A DNA stretch of 64,000 nucleotides, taken from CAG-390 sp045633005 (GTDB lineage Bacteria > Bacillota > Clostridia > Oscillospirales > CAG-272). The notes beneath the pieces were generated by a model. The model was not told the DNA's origin. It searched no databases and was given only the letters and a program-made list of their open reading frames with translations. The position numbers were made by a program, and so were the translations under genes. Shown piece after piece: positions 39,624-49,091 of this stretch. The stretch covers positions 24,773-88,772 of the forward strand of contig JAZQXT010000080.1 of NCBI GenBank assembly GCA_045633005.1, given 5' to 3'. Positions within the stretch are counted from its first letter, which is position 1. Every line of letters begins with the position of its first letter.

Positions 39624-41678
39624 TTATTCCTGAGATTTCTTGTAATTCTCTACGATCTTCTGCGCGATGTTCGAGGGAACAACGGCGTAGTCGTTTACGC
39701 TGAACGCAAACGAGCCTCTGCCCTGCGACATAGCACGAAGAGCGATGGGATAGTCAACAAGCTCTGCCTTGGGGCAGGTTGCGTGAACGACGGTATAGCC
39801 CTTCTTTGCGGCGGGATCCATACCCATAATGCTTCCGCGGCGCTTGTTAAGGTCGCCCATAATATCACCAACAAGAGATTCGGGAACGGTAATGTCAAGG
39901 TCTCCAACGGGCTCGAGAAGCACGGGAGCCGCCTGTTCAAGACACTGCTTGTAAGCCATGATAGCGGCGGTCTTGAAGGACATTTCATCCGAGTCAACGG
40001 GGTGATAAGAGCCGTCGTGAAGGTCAGCCGCAAGGTGAGTCATGGGGAAGCCTGCAATACCCTTGGTCATACCCTCAAGAATACCCTTTTCAACTGCGGG
40101 GTTGAAGTTCTTGGGAACAACGCCGCCGACAACGGATACCGTGAAGGTAAGTCCGGGGTCTTCACCGGGGCCGAACTTGATCCAAACGTCACCGAACTGA
40201 CCCGAACCGCCGTTCTGCTTCTTATGTCTTGCGTGAATATCAACGGTCTTGGTGATCTTCTCGCGGTAAGCAAGGCGGGGAGTTTCAAGATTGATGGTAA
40301 CACCGTAGCGAGCCTTGAGCTTTGCGCAAAGAACGGTAAGGTGCATATCGCCAATACCCGAAAGAACCATCTGCTTGGTCTCGGGATCGGTCTCGTACTT
40401 AATGGTAAGATCCTCCTCTGCCATACGAGCCATGCTCTGCGAGATCTTGCCCTCGTCCTTGGCGGTCGCGGGTATCATAGCCTGAGTCATATAGGGAGTG
40501 GGATAGGAGATCGTCGAGTAAGCGACGGAGCCGCTCTCGGCAAGGGTGTCGTTGGTGTTGGTATTGGAAAGCTTTGCGATCATACCGATATCGCCACAGC
40601 AAAGCTCGTCGACCTCGGTCTGCGTTTTGCCCTTTACGGTGTAGATATGCGCCATCTTCTCGGACGTGCCGTTGGTAAGATTCTTAAGCACCATATCGCG
40701 CTTTACCTTACCGTTCATAACCTTAAAGAAGGACATCTTTCCTACGAAGGGATCGGCAACGGTCTTGAATACGAAGACGGAAGCCGCGCCGCTTGCGTCG
40801 ATGGCAACGTCATTGCCCTCGGTATCCTTCTCCACCTTCTTTGCGTGGGGATTGGGGAATGAGTCGGCAATAGCGTCAAGAATTGCTACAACGCCCCACA
40901 TATTTACCGCAGAGCCGCAGTAAACGGGAGTGATTGTACCCTTGATGATACCGTGGTGCAGAGCAAGGGAAGCCTCCTCCTTGGTGATCTCCTCACCGTC
41001 GAAATACTTCATCATAAGCTCGTCGGACGTGCCCGCGATAGCCTCACTGAACGCTTCCTTGTAGTTTGCGGCAACAGCCTCAAGCTCTGCGGTCATAGCG
41101 GTTTCAGTTCTCTTACCCTTTGCATCGTAGACGAAAGCCTTCATCTCGACAAGGTCGATCATGGTAACGTTCTTGCCGTCCTTAATAGGAACGAAAACGG
41201 GGCATACGCTGGTACCGAAGGTATCGTGGAGCTGTTTGAAAACGGTATCGAAATGCGCATCGTTATCGTCGCACTTGTTTATAAAGAACGCTTTGGGGAC
41301 ACCCATTGCGGTAGCGTGATCCCATGCAAGCTCGGTTCCTACCTCAACACCCGACTTTGCATCAACGCAGATAAGTGCGTTATCAGCAACGCGAAGGGAC
41401 TGAAGAACCTCACCGACGAAATCAAGATAACCGGGGGTGTCTATGATATTTATCTTTTTTTCCTTCCAAGAAATAGGAGCCATTGATGCGGAGATGGAGA
41501 AGCCTCTCTTTATCTCCTCGGGATCGTAGTCACAAACGGTATTACCGTCAGCGGTCTTACCCATACGGTCGGTTCCGCCTGTGAGATAAAGCATAGCTTC
41601 AGCAAGGGAGGTCTTTCCACAGCCGCCGTGGCCGAGAAGGGCTATGTTACGAATGGATTTGCTATCGATAGTTGCCAT
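39624..41678 (-). CDS. Elongation factor G paralogue (EF-G2-like)
   Basis: 684 residues from ATG 41678 behind AAAGGAA. G1 is GHGGCGKTSLAEA (residues about 17-29) instead of the canonical EF-G AHIDAGKTT, G3 is DTPGYLDFVGE and G4 is NKCD. Domains II-V follow, with the translocase loop region SGIGDMHL near 445. The deviant G1 marks the EF-G2/FusA-like subfamily common in Clostridia and some other bacteria, distinct from the essential fusA of the str operon. Proposed roles include translocation under special conditions or ribosome recycling; not settled. Confidence 0.88.
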   Translation of the reverse strand: MATIDSKSIRNIALLGHGGCGKTSLAEAMLYLTGGTDRMGKTADGNTVCDYDPEEIKRGFSISASMAPISWKEKKINIIDTPGYLDFVGEVLQSLRVADNALICVDAKSGVEVGTELAWDHATAMGVPKAFFINKCDDNDAHFDTVFKQLHDTFGTSVCPVFVPIKDGKNVTMIDLVEMKAFVYDAKGKRTETAMTAELEAVAANYKEAFSEAIAGTSDELMMKYFDGEEITKEEASLALHHGIIKGTITPVYCGSAVNMWGVVAILDAIADSFPNPHAKKVEKDTEGNDVAIDASGAASVFVFKTVADPFVGKMSFFKVMNGKVKRDMVLKNLTNGTSEKMAHIYTVKGKTQTEVDELCCGDIGMIAKLSNTNTNDTLAESGSVAYSTISYPTPYMTQAMIPATAKDEGKISQSMARMAEEDLTIKYETDPETKQMVLSGIGDMHLTVLCAKLKARYGVTINLETPRLAYREKITKTVDIHARHKKQNGGSGQFGDVWIKFGPGEDPGLTFTVSVVGGVVPKNFNPAVEKGILEGMTKGIAGFPMTHLAADLHDGSYHPVDSDEMSFKTAAIMAYKQCLEQAAPVLLEPVGDLDITVPESLVGDIMGDLNKRRGSIMGMDPAAKKGYTVVHATCPKAELVDYPIALRAMSQGRGSFAFSVNDYAVVPSNIAQKIVENYKKSQE

Positions 41679-41823
41679 TGGTGTTCCTTTCCGACTCTGC
41701 AAGGAGCAGAGCTTTATATAATATTTTTATCAATTTGCAAATGTGTTTTACTACATTACAAGATTAATTATACAATATTATTTTGAACATTGCAATAGTT
41801 TTTTGGGCATTTTCACCCTAAAT

Positions 41824-42639
41824 TTAATTATTTTTTTGATTTTTTTGTTGAATTTGGAATAATTTTAGAGCATTTTGGTACGTTTGCTCCTGCATTTGAA
41901 GTGCAGTCATACCGTGAAGCCCTCCGAGAACCTCCGAGGTATATGCAATATAGTCGGAACGATTGAGCTTACCTCTGCAAGGAACGGGTGCGAGGTAGGG
42001 GCAATCGGTCTCAAGAAGCAATCTGTCTACGGGAACGGACTGTGCGACCGAGCGCACGCGCTCAGCGTTTTTGAAGGTTATAACTCCCGAAAACGAGATA
42101 TACCAGCCGCGGCGGACAAGCTCGCGTGCCATCTCTGCACTTCCCGAATAGCTGTGAAGGACGCCGCGCACGTTAGGATGCTTTAGTATCATCTCAAAAA
42201 CGTCACCGTGCGCCTCCCTATCGTGTATAATAACGGGCAGATCGTATCGCTCGGCAAGCTCAAGCTGAGCTTCAAAAAAGGCGGCTTGCGCCGCCTTATC
42301 ATACGGCTCCCAATAATAATCGAGCCCTATCTCGCCTATGGCGACTATCTTATTTTCAGCCCTGCGTTCAAGCATCGCCGAAAGCTTGGCAATAGCATCA
42401 TCGAGCGACGTTTCCTTGTCGATATCGGACGGATGTATGCCGATTGCGGCATACATACCGTCGTAACGCGACGCTTGCTCTATGACCTCGGCGGAGTTTT
42501 TTGTGGTGGTTGCCACGTTGACTATTCTTTCAACCCCTGAGGAAAAAACCTCCGCAAGCAAAGCGTCAACTCCGCCGTCTATTTCGTCCGTAAACCTCTT
42601 GTCCGTGTAGTGCGCGTGAGTATCGAATATCTTCATCAT
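41824..42639 (-). CDS. TatD-family metal-dependent hydrolase
   Basis: 271 residues starting ATGATG that overlaps the metG stop. Metal ligands: FDTHAHY at residues 5-11, the conserved IGEIGLDYYW near 99 (Glu), IIHDREAH near 137, LHSYSG near 161, and ETDCPYLAP near 210. TatD proteins are 3'-5' DNA exonucleases, some acting in DNA repair. The metG-tatD pairing is conserved in Firmicutes. Confidence 0.95.
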   Translation of the reverse strand: MMKIFDTHAHYTDKRFTDEIDGGVDALLAEVFSSGVERIVNVATTTKNSAEVIEQASRYDGMYAAIGIHPSDIDKETSLDDAIAKLSAMLERRAENKIVAIGEIGLDYYWEPYDKAAQAAFFEAQLELAERYDLPVIIHDREAHGDVFEMILKHPNVRGVLHSYSGSAEMARELVRRGWYISFSGVITFKNAERVRSVAQSVPVDRLLLETDCPYLAPVPCRGKLNRSDYIAYTSEVLGGLHGMTALQMQEQTYQNALKLFQIQQKNQKNN

Positions 42640-44600
42640 CTTACGCGCTCGCCGAGAGGCGTGTCCTCGGCAAGAAATACTACTCTTACTTCTTCCTCAC
42701 CCGATGCGAGAAGCATACCCTCGGACTCGACTCCGCAAAGCTTTGCGGGAGCGAGGTTTGCTACAACGATGACCTTCTTTCCTATAAGATCGTCGGGCTT
42801 ATAGAATTTTGCAATACCCGAAACTATCTGTCTTTGCTCATATCCGAGGTCTATTTGGAGCTTAAGAAGCTTCTTTGCCTTCGGAACGCTCTCGCAAGCG
42901 ATTATCTTTGCCGTGCGAAGCTCGACCTTCATAAAATCGTCAAAGCCGATGATGGCACATCCCTCGGGCTTTTCAATCTTCTTTTCAGCCGCCTCCTTTG
43001 CCGCCTGCGCCGCCGCGATCTCGGCGTAGATGCCCTCAAGCGTTTTCGCCTCGTCGATTCGCGCAAAGAGAACCTTTGATGCCGCAACGCTGTCGCCTGC
43101 CTTCATTCCGCAGAATTTGTCCGCGCTTCCGATGCTGTCAAAATCGGTAAGGGTGGTGTTGAGCTGGGCAAATATCTCCTCGACGGTAGCGGGGATAGCG
43201 GGAGAAAGCATTACTGCGCCCCAACGGATAGCCTCAAGAAGATTATAAAGCACGGTTGCAAGGCGGTCACGCTGTGCCTCGTCACGCGCAAGCACCCACG
43301 GCTGGGTCTCGTCGATATACTTGTTAGCGCGGCGAAGGAGATCCAGCACCGCGTCGATAGCGTCGGCGATATGGTAGGAATCCATATTGGCGAAATAAGC
43401 CTCTGCCGATTTTACGCAGGTAGCCTTGAAATCGTCGTCAAGCGCATCGGGCGCGGTGGGGGCGAGTATCGCCTTATCGAAATACTTGTTTTGCATATCA
43501 AGAGTGCGCTTAACAAGGTTACCGAGTGTATTTACAAGGTCGGTATTATATCTTGCAAGCACGCTGTCCCAAGTAATAGAGCCGTCGGATGCGTATGGCA
43601 TCTCGGCAAGGGCGTAATAGCGCACGCCGTCAACGCCTACGTACTCGGAGAGCTTATCGGCGTAAATAACGTTGCCCTTGGACTTTGACATCTTATCCGC
43701 GCCGAAATTGAACCACGGATGACCGAAGATCTTCTTGGGCAGGGGCAGATCCAGCGCCATAAGGAAAATAGGCCAATAGATAGAATGGAAGCGAACGATG
43801 TCCTTACCTATAACGTGAACGTCGGCGGGCCAATTCTTACGGAAATGCTCGCTCTGCTCCTCGTAGGACTTGTCGGGATCGTATCCGATAGCGGTGATGT
43901 AGTTGGTAAGTGCGTCAAGCCAGACGTACGTTACGTGCTTGGGGTCGGAGGGCACGGGAATACCCCAAGTGAACGAGGTACGGGAAACGCAGAGGTCCTG
44001 AAGTCCCGCCTTAAGGAAGTTGTTGATCATTTCCTTTTTACGCGCCTCGGGCTCGATGAAGTCGGGGTGGTCCTCTATATATTGTATGAGCTTATCAGCG
44101 TATTTTTTCATATTGAAGAAATATGCCTCTTCCCTTGCCTGCTTTACGGGTGCGCCGCAGTCGGGGCATTTGCCATCAACTATCTGCGTGTCGGTAAAGA
44201 AGGACTCGCAGGGGGTGCAATACCAGCCCTCGTAATATCCCTTGTAGATATCGCCCTGCTTTAAAAATCTTTCAAATATCTTTTGCACCGCGTCAACGTG
44301 GTAATCGTCGGTGGTGCGCACGAAGTAGTCGTAGCTTACGTTCATCTTGTCCCAAATGCCGCGGATGATGCCCGCTACGTTATCAACGTACGCCTGAGGC
44401 TCGATGCCTGCGGCGGCGGCGTGGTTCTCGATCTTCTGTCCGTGCTCATCGGTACCCGTGCAGAAGAAAACGTCGTATCCGCGCAGTCTTCTGTAACGCG
44501 CGATGGAGTCGGTAGCGATAGCCTCGTATGTGTTACCGATATGGGGCTTTGCGGATGCGTACGCGATCGCGGTAGTGATATAGTATTTAGGTTTATTCAT
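42636..44600 (-). CDS. metG: Methionyl-tRNA synthetase with C-terminal tRNA-binding domain
   Basis: 654 residues. The class I HIGH motif is PHIGN at about residue 19 and KMSKSKGN is near 302. Zinc cysteines CTPCESF and CPDCG lie near residues 128-146. From about 550 to the end is an EMAPII-like tRNA-binding domain (FMKVELRTAKIIACE), which promotes dimerisation. No T-box or S-box is seen in its 28-bp upstream gap; it is read from the nagA promoter. Confidence 0.97.
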   Translation of the reverse strand: MNKPKYYITTAIAYASAKPHIGNTYEAIATDSIARYRRLRGYDVFFCTGTDEHGQKIENHAAAAGIEPQAYVDNVAGIIRGIWDKMNVSYDYFVRTTDDYHVDAVQKIFERFLKQGDIYKGYYEGWYCTPCESFFTDTQIVDGKCPDCGAPVKQAREEAYFFNMKKYADKLIQYIEDHPDFIEPEARKKEMINNFLKAGLQDLCVSRTSFTWGIPVPSDPKHVTYVWLDALTNYITAIGYDPDKSYEEQSEHFRKNWPADVHVIGKDIVRFHSIYWPIFLMALDLPLPKKIFGHPWFNFGADKMSKSKGNVIYADKLSEYVGVDGVRYYALAEMPYASDGSITWDSVLARYNTDLVNTLGNLVKRTLDMQNKYFDKAILAPTAPDALDDDFKATCVKSAEAYFANMDSYHIADAIDAVLDLLRRANKYIDETQPWVLARDEAQRDRLATVLYNLLEAIRWGAVMLSPAIPATVEEIFAQLNTTLTDFDSIGSADKFCGMKAGDSVAASKVLFARIDEAKTLEGIYAEIAAAQAAKEAAEKKIEKPEGCAIIGFDDFMKVELRTAKIIACESVPKAKKLLKLQIDLGYEQRQIVSGIAKFYKPDDLIGKKVIVVANLAPAKLCGVESEGMLLASGEEEVRVVFLAEDTPLGERVR

Positions 44601-44628
44601 AGTCAGAGTCTGCCTTTCTGTTTATTTG

Positions 44629-45780
44629 TCATTTTATTTCTGCGCCGCCGACGAAAACGCGGCTCACGCTTATTTTTTTGTTTTTCTCATCAATGCTTCC
44701 GATAAGGAAGTCGGCGCGTGCGCCCGCCTTCAGCTCGCCAACGAGGTGGGAAACGCCAAGCTCCGCGGCGGGATTTGCCGTCGCGCACAAAAGTGCATCC
44801 GCTATCGGAATACCACAAAACGCGGCAAGGTTTTCAACAGCCGCAAGGAGCGAGAGCGTACTACCCGCAAGCGCACCGTCGGGCGTGCGAGCAATGCCGC
44901 CGCGCACTATTGCGGGAGAGCCTGCGATATCGTAGTCGCCGTCGGGCGAGCCCGCCGCTGCCATTGAATCGGTTATCAAAACGAGGCGCTCAAGCCCTAT
45001 ATTTCGGTGCGTCAACGCCACCATTTCGGGACAGACGTGTAGCCCGTCGCAGATAAACTCGGCGTAACCGCCGCTGTCAAACGCGGCAAGCACCGCACCG
45101 CCGTCACGGTGATGCAATGGCGGCATAGCGTTATAAAGGTGGGTAAACGAAACGCCCCAGCGCTTATGCGCCACCATTGCCGTTTTGTAGTCGGCATCGG
45201 TGTGCGCAAGTCCGAGCGTTACGCCCATAGCCTTCGCCGCGTCCGCAAAGCCGTCACTATCAAGCTCAAGCGCGGCGCTGATATGCATTGGAAGTCCGCC
45301 TGCCTCGACGAGTGCAGAAAGCTCGTTCTTATCGGGCTTTGCAAGCAGGTGCGCGGCGTGTGCTCCGCGCCTTTTGGGGTTCAGATATCTGCCCTCAAGA
45401 TGAACGCCGAGGAATGCCGCTCCGCCGCTATCCGTTTTCAAGCTCTTTATATCGCGGCAAGCGCGAAGCAATTCGTCAAGCTCGGCTGACGCGAGTGTGG
45501 GAAAGAGCGAGGTCGTGCCCGATAAGGCGTATGAGTGTGCCATTTGCCGCATCGTTTGAGTGTCAGCGGTATTAAAATCGCCGCCCGCTCTGCCGTGAGT
45601 GTGAGCGTCTACAAGTCCGGGGATAAGCGCCGCGCCGCCTACGTCGATAACAACGTCAGCCGCCGCGTCGGGCTCGTTCAAAACGGCTTCTATATACCCG
45701 TCGCGCACAAGCATCGCGCCTTGAGCAAGGCATCTTTCGCGCGTTTGGTATATCAAGGCATTTTTGATAAGAGTTCGCAT
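44629..45780 (-). CDS. nagA: N-acetylglucosamine-6-phosphate deacetylase
   Basis: 383 residues, an amidohydrolase barrel. PGLVDAHTHGRAGGDF is near residue 54 (metal His), FLGVHLEGRYLNPKRRGAH near 121, GLAHTDADY near 190, HLYNAMPPLHHRD near 212, and the catalytic Asp in LITDSMAAAG near 268. It deacetylates GlcNAc-6-P, giving glucosamine-6-P for NagB (54615-55349) or for GlmM. It starts a transcript with metG and tatD. Confidence 0.95.
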   Translation of the reverse strand: MRTLIKNALIYQTRERCLAQGAMLVRDGYIEAVLNEPDAAADVVIDVGGAALIPGLVDAHTHGRAGGDFNTADTQTMRQMAHSYALSGTTSLFPTLASAELDELLRACRDIKSLKTDSGGAAFLGVHLEGRYLNPKRRGAHAAHLLAKPDKNELSALVEAGGLPMHISAALELDSDGFADAAKAMGVTLGLAHTDADYKTAMVAHKRWGVSFTHLYNAMPPLHHRDGGAVLAAFDSGGYAEFICDGLHVCPEMVALTHRNIGLERLVLITDSMAAAGSPDGDYDIAGSPAIVRGGIARTPDGALAGSTLSLLAAVENLAAFCGIPIADALLCATANPAAELGVSHLVGELKAGARADFLIGSIDEKNKKISVSRVFVGGAEIK

Positions 45781-45817
45781 TTTATCCCCCTTCCCACTAA
45801 ACGATTATACAGAATTT

Positions 45818-45846
45818 ATTATATCAAAGTTTTGGCAAAATTACAA
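45818..45846 (-). promoter_or_regulatory. Promoter of nagA-metG-tatD
   Basis: On the minus strand TTGTAA (45841-45846) and TATAAT (45818-45823), 17 bp apart, directly beside the terminators of the next gene. Confidence 0.6.
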
Positions 45847-45848
45847 TA

Positions 45849-45912
45849 GAAAAAGCGGCAGATTTCCGCTTTTTTACAAAAAATAAGGGATATTATTTCA
45901 ATATCCCTTATT
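45849..45912 (-). terminator. Two tandem terminators
   Basis: AATAAGGGATATT/AATATCCCTTATT (45882-45894, 45900-45912) and AAAAGCGG/CCGCTTTT (about 45850-45874), each followed by T's on the minus strand, behind the surface-protein gene. Confidence 0.8.
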
Positions 45913-45917
45913 AAATA

Positions 45918-46940
45918 TTAGTTTTCCTTGCGGCGCAGAGAGATAAGTGCCGCAACGGCAAGCGCGGGAAGCACGACTGCGGCGATAGCAGAGCCACAGC
46001 CTCCCTCCTCTGTATCGGGGGCGCTTGTATCGTCTGCGGGCTTCGTTGCGGGCTTATTCGTATCATTTGCCGTAGTATCGTCCGTGGGGGCGGGCGTGGT
46101 TTCACATCCAATGTCCGTGGTGACGACGGGTGCGTCGGTATTGTCCGAGGATGAAACGTCGGGCGCGGTAGTGACGTCGGGCGACGGCGTTGTCTCGGGT
46201 GTTACCGTGGTCACGGGCACGGGTTTGGTCTGCGTGGAATCCCAGCTCGTTTTGATAGTGACCGCGCTGCTGTACGCAACTCCGCCATTCTTGTTGGTGA
46301 CGCGGCAGATATAGTATCGGGTCGCGTTCATTTCGCCGCTGACTATAAGACTTGAATCGTCCTGAAAAGGAAGCTCGGTGCTGTTTTTAAGGTCGCCGTC
46401 GGTGCTTTCAAGCCAGAGGTATTCGCATTTATCGGCATCCTTGGCAACGGTGCATTTTGCCGTTACAAGGCTGACGTTGTTAAACGAATAGGAGATCGGA
46501 ACGGATATTTCGGACGGCGCGGCGGCTTTTTTCTCCACGTTGACCGTCGCGGCATAGGACCTTACGGCTCCGCCGCCGCTTCGGACCTCACAATATATCT
46601 TCATTCCGTCAAGCTCTTTCGGAATGGAATTAAACACGTAGCTCGTGCCGTCCTCACTCGGACCGTAGCTTCCCGCATCAAGATGCCATTCCCAAGGCTG
46701 ATTCGTAACCGACTCGGTATCGTAGGTGTTACCTTGATAGACGACGTACCAGTGGTAGCTAAGCTCCGCGCCCGTAGCCTTTACGCTGTATTCGGCTCTG
46801 CCCCCCTCGGCAAAGACGGGCTGTTGGGGATTGGCGATTATCGTAGGCGCGGTTGCGGCGGATGCCGTGGGTATCATAGCCGCGAGCAACGTCACCGTCA
46901 TAATGGCGGCGATAATATATTTGAGAAGCTTCTTGTTCAT
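45918..46940 (-). CDS. Secreted Ig-like surface protein with C-terminal membrane anchor
   Basis: 340 residues. A signal peptide (residues 1-28, ending TASA) precedes two immunoglobulin-like modules (about 30-135 and 140-232), each with paired features such as LSYHWYVVYQ and CEYLWLEST. A Thr/Pro/Asp-rich stalk follows (about 235-310), then GCGSAIAAVVLPALAVAALISLRR-type anchoring helix plus basic tail. This sorting-tail shape (Gly-Cys-Gly, hydrophobic run, Arg-rich end) recurs in Clostridia surface proteins. No LPXTG motif is visible. Ligand unknown. Confidence 0.75.
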   Translation of the reverse strand: MNKKLLKYIIAAIMTVTLLAAMIPTASAATAPTIIANPQQPVFAEGGRAEYSVKATGAELSYHWYVVYQGNTYDTESVTNQPWEWHLDAGSYGPSEDGTSYVFNSIPKELDGMKIYCEVRSGGGAVRSYAATVNVEKKAAAPSEISVPISYSFNNVSLVTAKCTVAKDADKCEYLWLESTDGDLKNSTELPFQDDSSLIVSGEMNATRYYICRVTNKNGGVAYSSAVTIKTSWDSTQTKPVPVTTVTPETTPSPDVTTAPDVSSSDNTDAPVVTTDIGCETTPAPTDDTTANDTNKPATKPADDTSAPDTEEGGCGSAIAAVVLPALAVAALISLRRKEN

Positions 46941-46967
46941 AAAAAAATCCTTTCGTCCGACTCGGTC

Positions 46968-47017
46968 GGCACTTGGTCATTAAGTATATTATACTAAATT
47001 CAAGTGCCAAATGTCAA
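46968..47017 (-). promoter_or_regulatory. Promoter of the surface-protein gene flanked by inverted repeat
   Basis: On the minus strand TTGACA (47012-47017) and TATAAT (46988-46993), 18 bp apart. GGCACTTG (46968-46975) and CAAGTGCC (47001-47008) form a perfect 8-bp inverted repeat, one arm in the spacer and one downstream of the -10, as for a repressor that loops over the start site. Confidence 0.6.
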
Positions 47018-47123
47018 CACTAAAAGTGAAAAAGAAAATTTTTTCAACCTTTTTATGCCCATGCTTTTCTTTAGGAATAGGTGCGACGGGTGCAACATAC
47101 CTATTTTATACGGAGGTGATCTT

Positions 47124-47591
47124 ATGAAAATACAATGGAAAAGGCTGATTTTGTGCATTTTGATACCGCTTGCCGTCGGCGGCGCGTCGGCATTTTTGAC
47201 ACGCGGCAATATGTCCGCGTTTGACTCGGTGGCAAAGCCGCCGCTCTCGCCGCCCGCGTGGCTATTCCCCGTGGCGTGGACTATTCTCTACGTGCTTATG
47301 GGCGTAGCCTCGTATCTCGTTCTTACCTCGGGTATGCCCGCACGCTCGCGCACCGCGCTTCGCGTTTACGGCATTCAGCTCTTCTTTAATTTTTTCTGGT
47401 CTATTATCTTTTTCAACCTTGAAAACTATCTGCTTGCATTCGTTTGGCTCGTCATACTTTGGGCGTTGATACTTCTTTGCACCGTTCTTTTTTACGGCAT
47501 TGACAAGCGTGCAGGGTATCTTATGATACCTTATCTTTTGTGGGTGACGTTTGCGGGATATCTTAATTTCGGCATATATCTTTTAAATTAA
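47124..47591 (+). CDS. TspO/MBR-family membrane protein
   Basis: 155 residues from ATG 47124 behind GGAGG. Five transmembrane helices. Family residues are present: KPPLSPPAWLFPVAWTILYVLMGVASYLV near 37-65, with the WxPxxxFxxxWxxLY-type motif, and FNFFWSIIFF near 88. TspO binds porphyrins and related hydrophobic ligands; its bacterial role is in tetrapyrrole or stress physiology. Single gene. Confidence 0.93.
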   Translation: MKIQWKRLILCILIPLAVGGASAFLTRGNMSAFDSVAKPPLSPPAWLFPVAWTILYVLMGVASYLVLTSGMPARSRTALRVYGIQLFFNFFWSIIFFNLENYLLAFVWLVILWALILLCTVLFYGIDKRAGYLMIPYLLWVTFAGYLNFGIYLLN

Positions 47592-47615
47592 AATGAATTT
47601 GGCAAAAAGCGACAC

Positions 47616-47644
47616 TTGACACGGATGGAATTTGATAGTAAAAT
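47616..47644 (+). promoter_or_regulatory. Promoter of the glycosidase-esterase pair
   Basis: TTGACA (47616-47621) and TAAAAT (47639-47644), 17 bp apart. Confidence 0.75.
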
Positions 47645-47672
47645 AGAGATATAAAACCAAAGGAGTAGAAAA

Positions 47673-49052
47673 ATGAAGCTCGTGCGCATAACGGCAATGT
47701 TTTTGTTGCTCGTTCTTATCCTACCGATAATCGCCTGCAACGAAAATGATACTGCGGCAACGCCCACCACGCCGCAAGGCACCTCTGCCCCCGTTATCAC
47801 TACGGTTGCAGACACGACCTCTGCCGACACCACGGCGGCGGACAGCACCGCAGACACCACACTCGACAAAGGAGATGACGACGATATGCCGCCCAAAAGA
47901 AACATCATCCAGCACACAGACGTAAAGGCTATGTGGCTTTCGCAATTTGACCTTAACGGCATCTATACAAAATCGGGCAAGCAAAGACCCAAAACGGATT
48001 TTGAGACAAAAATCAAAAAAGTTCTCCAAAACGTAAAGAATATGGGCTTTAATACCGTATTTTTGCAGGTACGCCCCAATGCCGACAGTATGTATCCCTC
48101 GGATTACTATCCGATGTCGAAATACGTTGTTGGAAGCTACGGCGTGGTTGCCGATTACGATCCCGTTCCGATAATAGTTGACGAGGCGCACGCGCTCGGT
48201 CTTTCGATACACGCGTGGATAAATCCGATGCGCGCGATGACCACAAAGGAGATAGAGTCCGTCGATAACCCATTTGCCATTAAAAAATGGTATGACGGCG
48301 AGGAGAAAGGCGAGTACGTAGTTGCATCAGGCAACAACTACTATCTCAATCCCGCTTACGAGGACGTGCGCAAGCTCATAATCGACGGTGCGACGGAGAT
48401 ACTTACGAAATATTCATTTGACGGCTTACATATGGACGATTACTTCTATCCGACGGACGACGCATCCTTTGACCGTGCCGCATATACGGCATACAAAAAC
48501 GGCGGCGGTAAGCTGAGTCTTGCAAAGTTCCGTATGGCTGAGCTTAACAAGCTCGTTGCAGGACTTTACGCCGCAACTAAGGCGTGTGACGAGGGGCTGG
48601 TTTTCGGAATAAGCCCTGCGGGTAACATCAACAACGTGCGCGGAGACTACGCAGACGTTGATACCTGGTGCGCCGAGGACGGATATATCGACTACATTTG
48701 CCCGCAGGTCTATTTCGGACTTGAGCACCAAACGTACGATTTCAAATCCGTGTGCAAAACGTGGCAAGGTATAATAAAGAACGATAAGGTCGATCTTATC
48801 ATCGGAATGACGTTTGGCAAGGCACAATCCCTGACTGACCAGTGGGCGGGAAGCGGCAAGGATGAATGGAAAAACAACAAGGACGTGCTGAAGCGCTGTC
48901 TTGAATATACAAAGCAGCTACAAAAATGCACGGGCATATCCGTATTTTGCTATCAGTACTTCTACGTTCCCACGACGGGTGCGACCGTTAGCGAAACGGC
49001 AAAGGAAGCGGCAAACTTCCTGCCCGTACTCAAAGAAATTTCTTGGAAATAA
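47673..49052 (+). CDS. Family-10-like glycosylhydrolase lipoprotein (GHL10, YngK-like)
   Basis: 459 residues. The lipobox IIAC gives Cys22, and a Thr-rich linker extends to about residue 75. The barrel domain begins VKAMWLSQFDLNGIY (near 84) and includes FLQVRPNADSMYPSDYYP (near 127), HAWINPMRA (near 177) and the active-site-like FDGLHMDDYFYP (near 250, Asp-Asp). YICPQVYFG near 338 is also conserved. These proteins are thought to cleave peptidoglycan-related or other surface glycans; the substrate is not proven. It is probably an operon with the following esterase. Confidence 0.88.
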   Translation: MKLVRITAMFLLLVLILPIIACNENDTAATPTTPQGTSAPVITTVADTTSADTTAADSTADTTLDKGDDDDMPPKRNIIQHTDVKAMWLSQFDLNGIYTKSGKQRPKTDFETKIKKVLQNVKNMGFNTVFLQVRPNADSMYPSDYYPMSKYVVGSYGVVADYDPVPIIVDEAHALGLSIHAWINPMRAMTTKEIESVDNPFAIKKWYDGEEKGEYVVASGNNYYLNPAYEDVRKLIIDGATEILTKYSFDGLHMDDYFYPTDDASFDRAAYTAYKNGGGKLSLAKFRMAELNKLVAGLYAATKACDEGLVFGISPAGNINNVRGDYADVDTWCAEDGYIDYICPQVYFGLEHQTYDFKSVCKTWQGIIKNDKVDLIIGMTFGKAQSLTDQWAGSGKDEWKNNKDVLKRCLEYTKQLQKCTGISVFCYQYFYVPTTGATVSETAKEAANFLPVLKEISWK

Positions 49053-49091
49053 TACTATAAAGGAAATAACAAATCCACGCGGTGAAAGACA

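Noticed and set aside
44601..44628. T-box or S-box leader for metG
   Set aside because: The gap to nagA is only 28 bp; metG is read from the nagA promoter.
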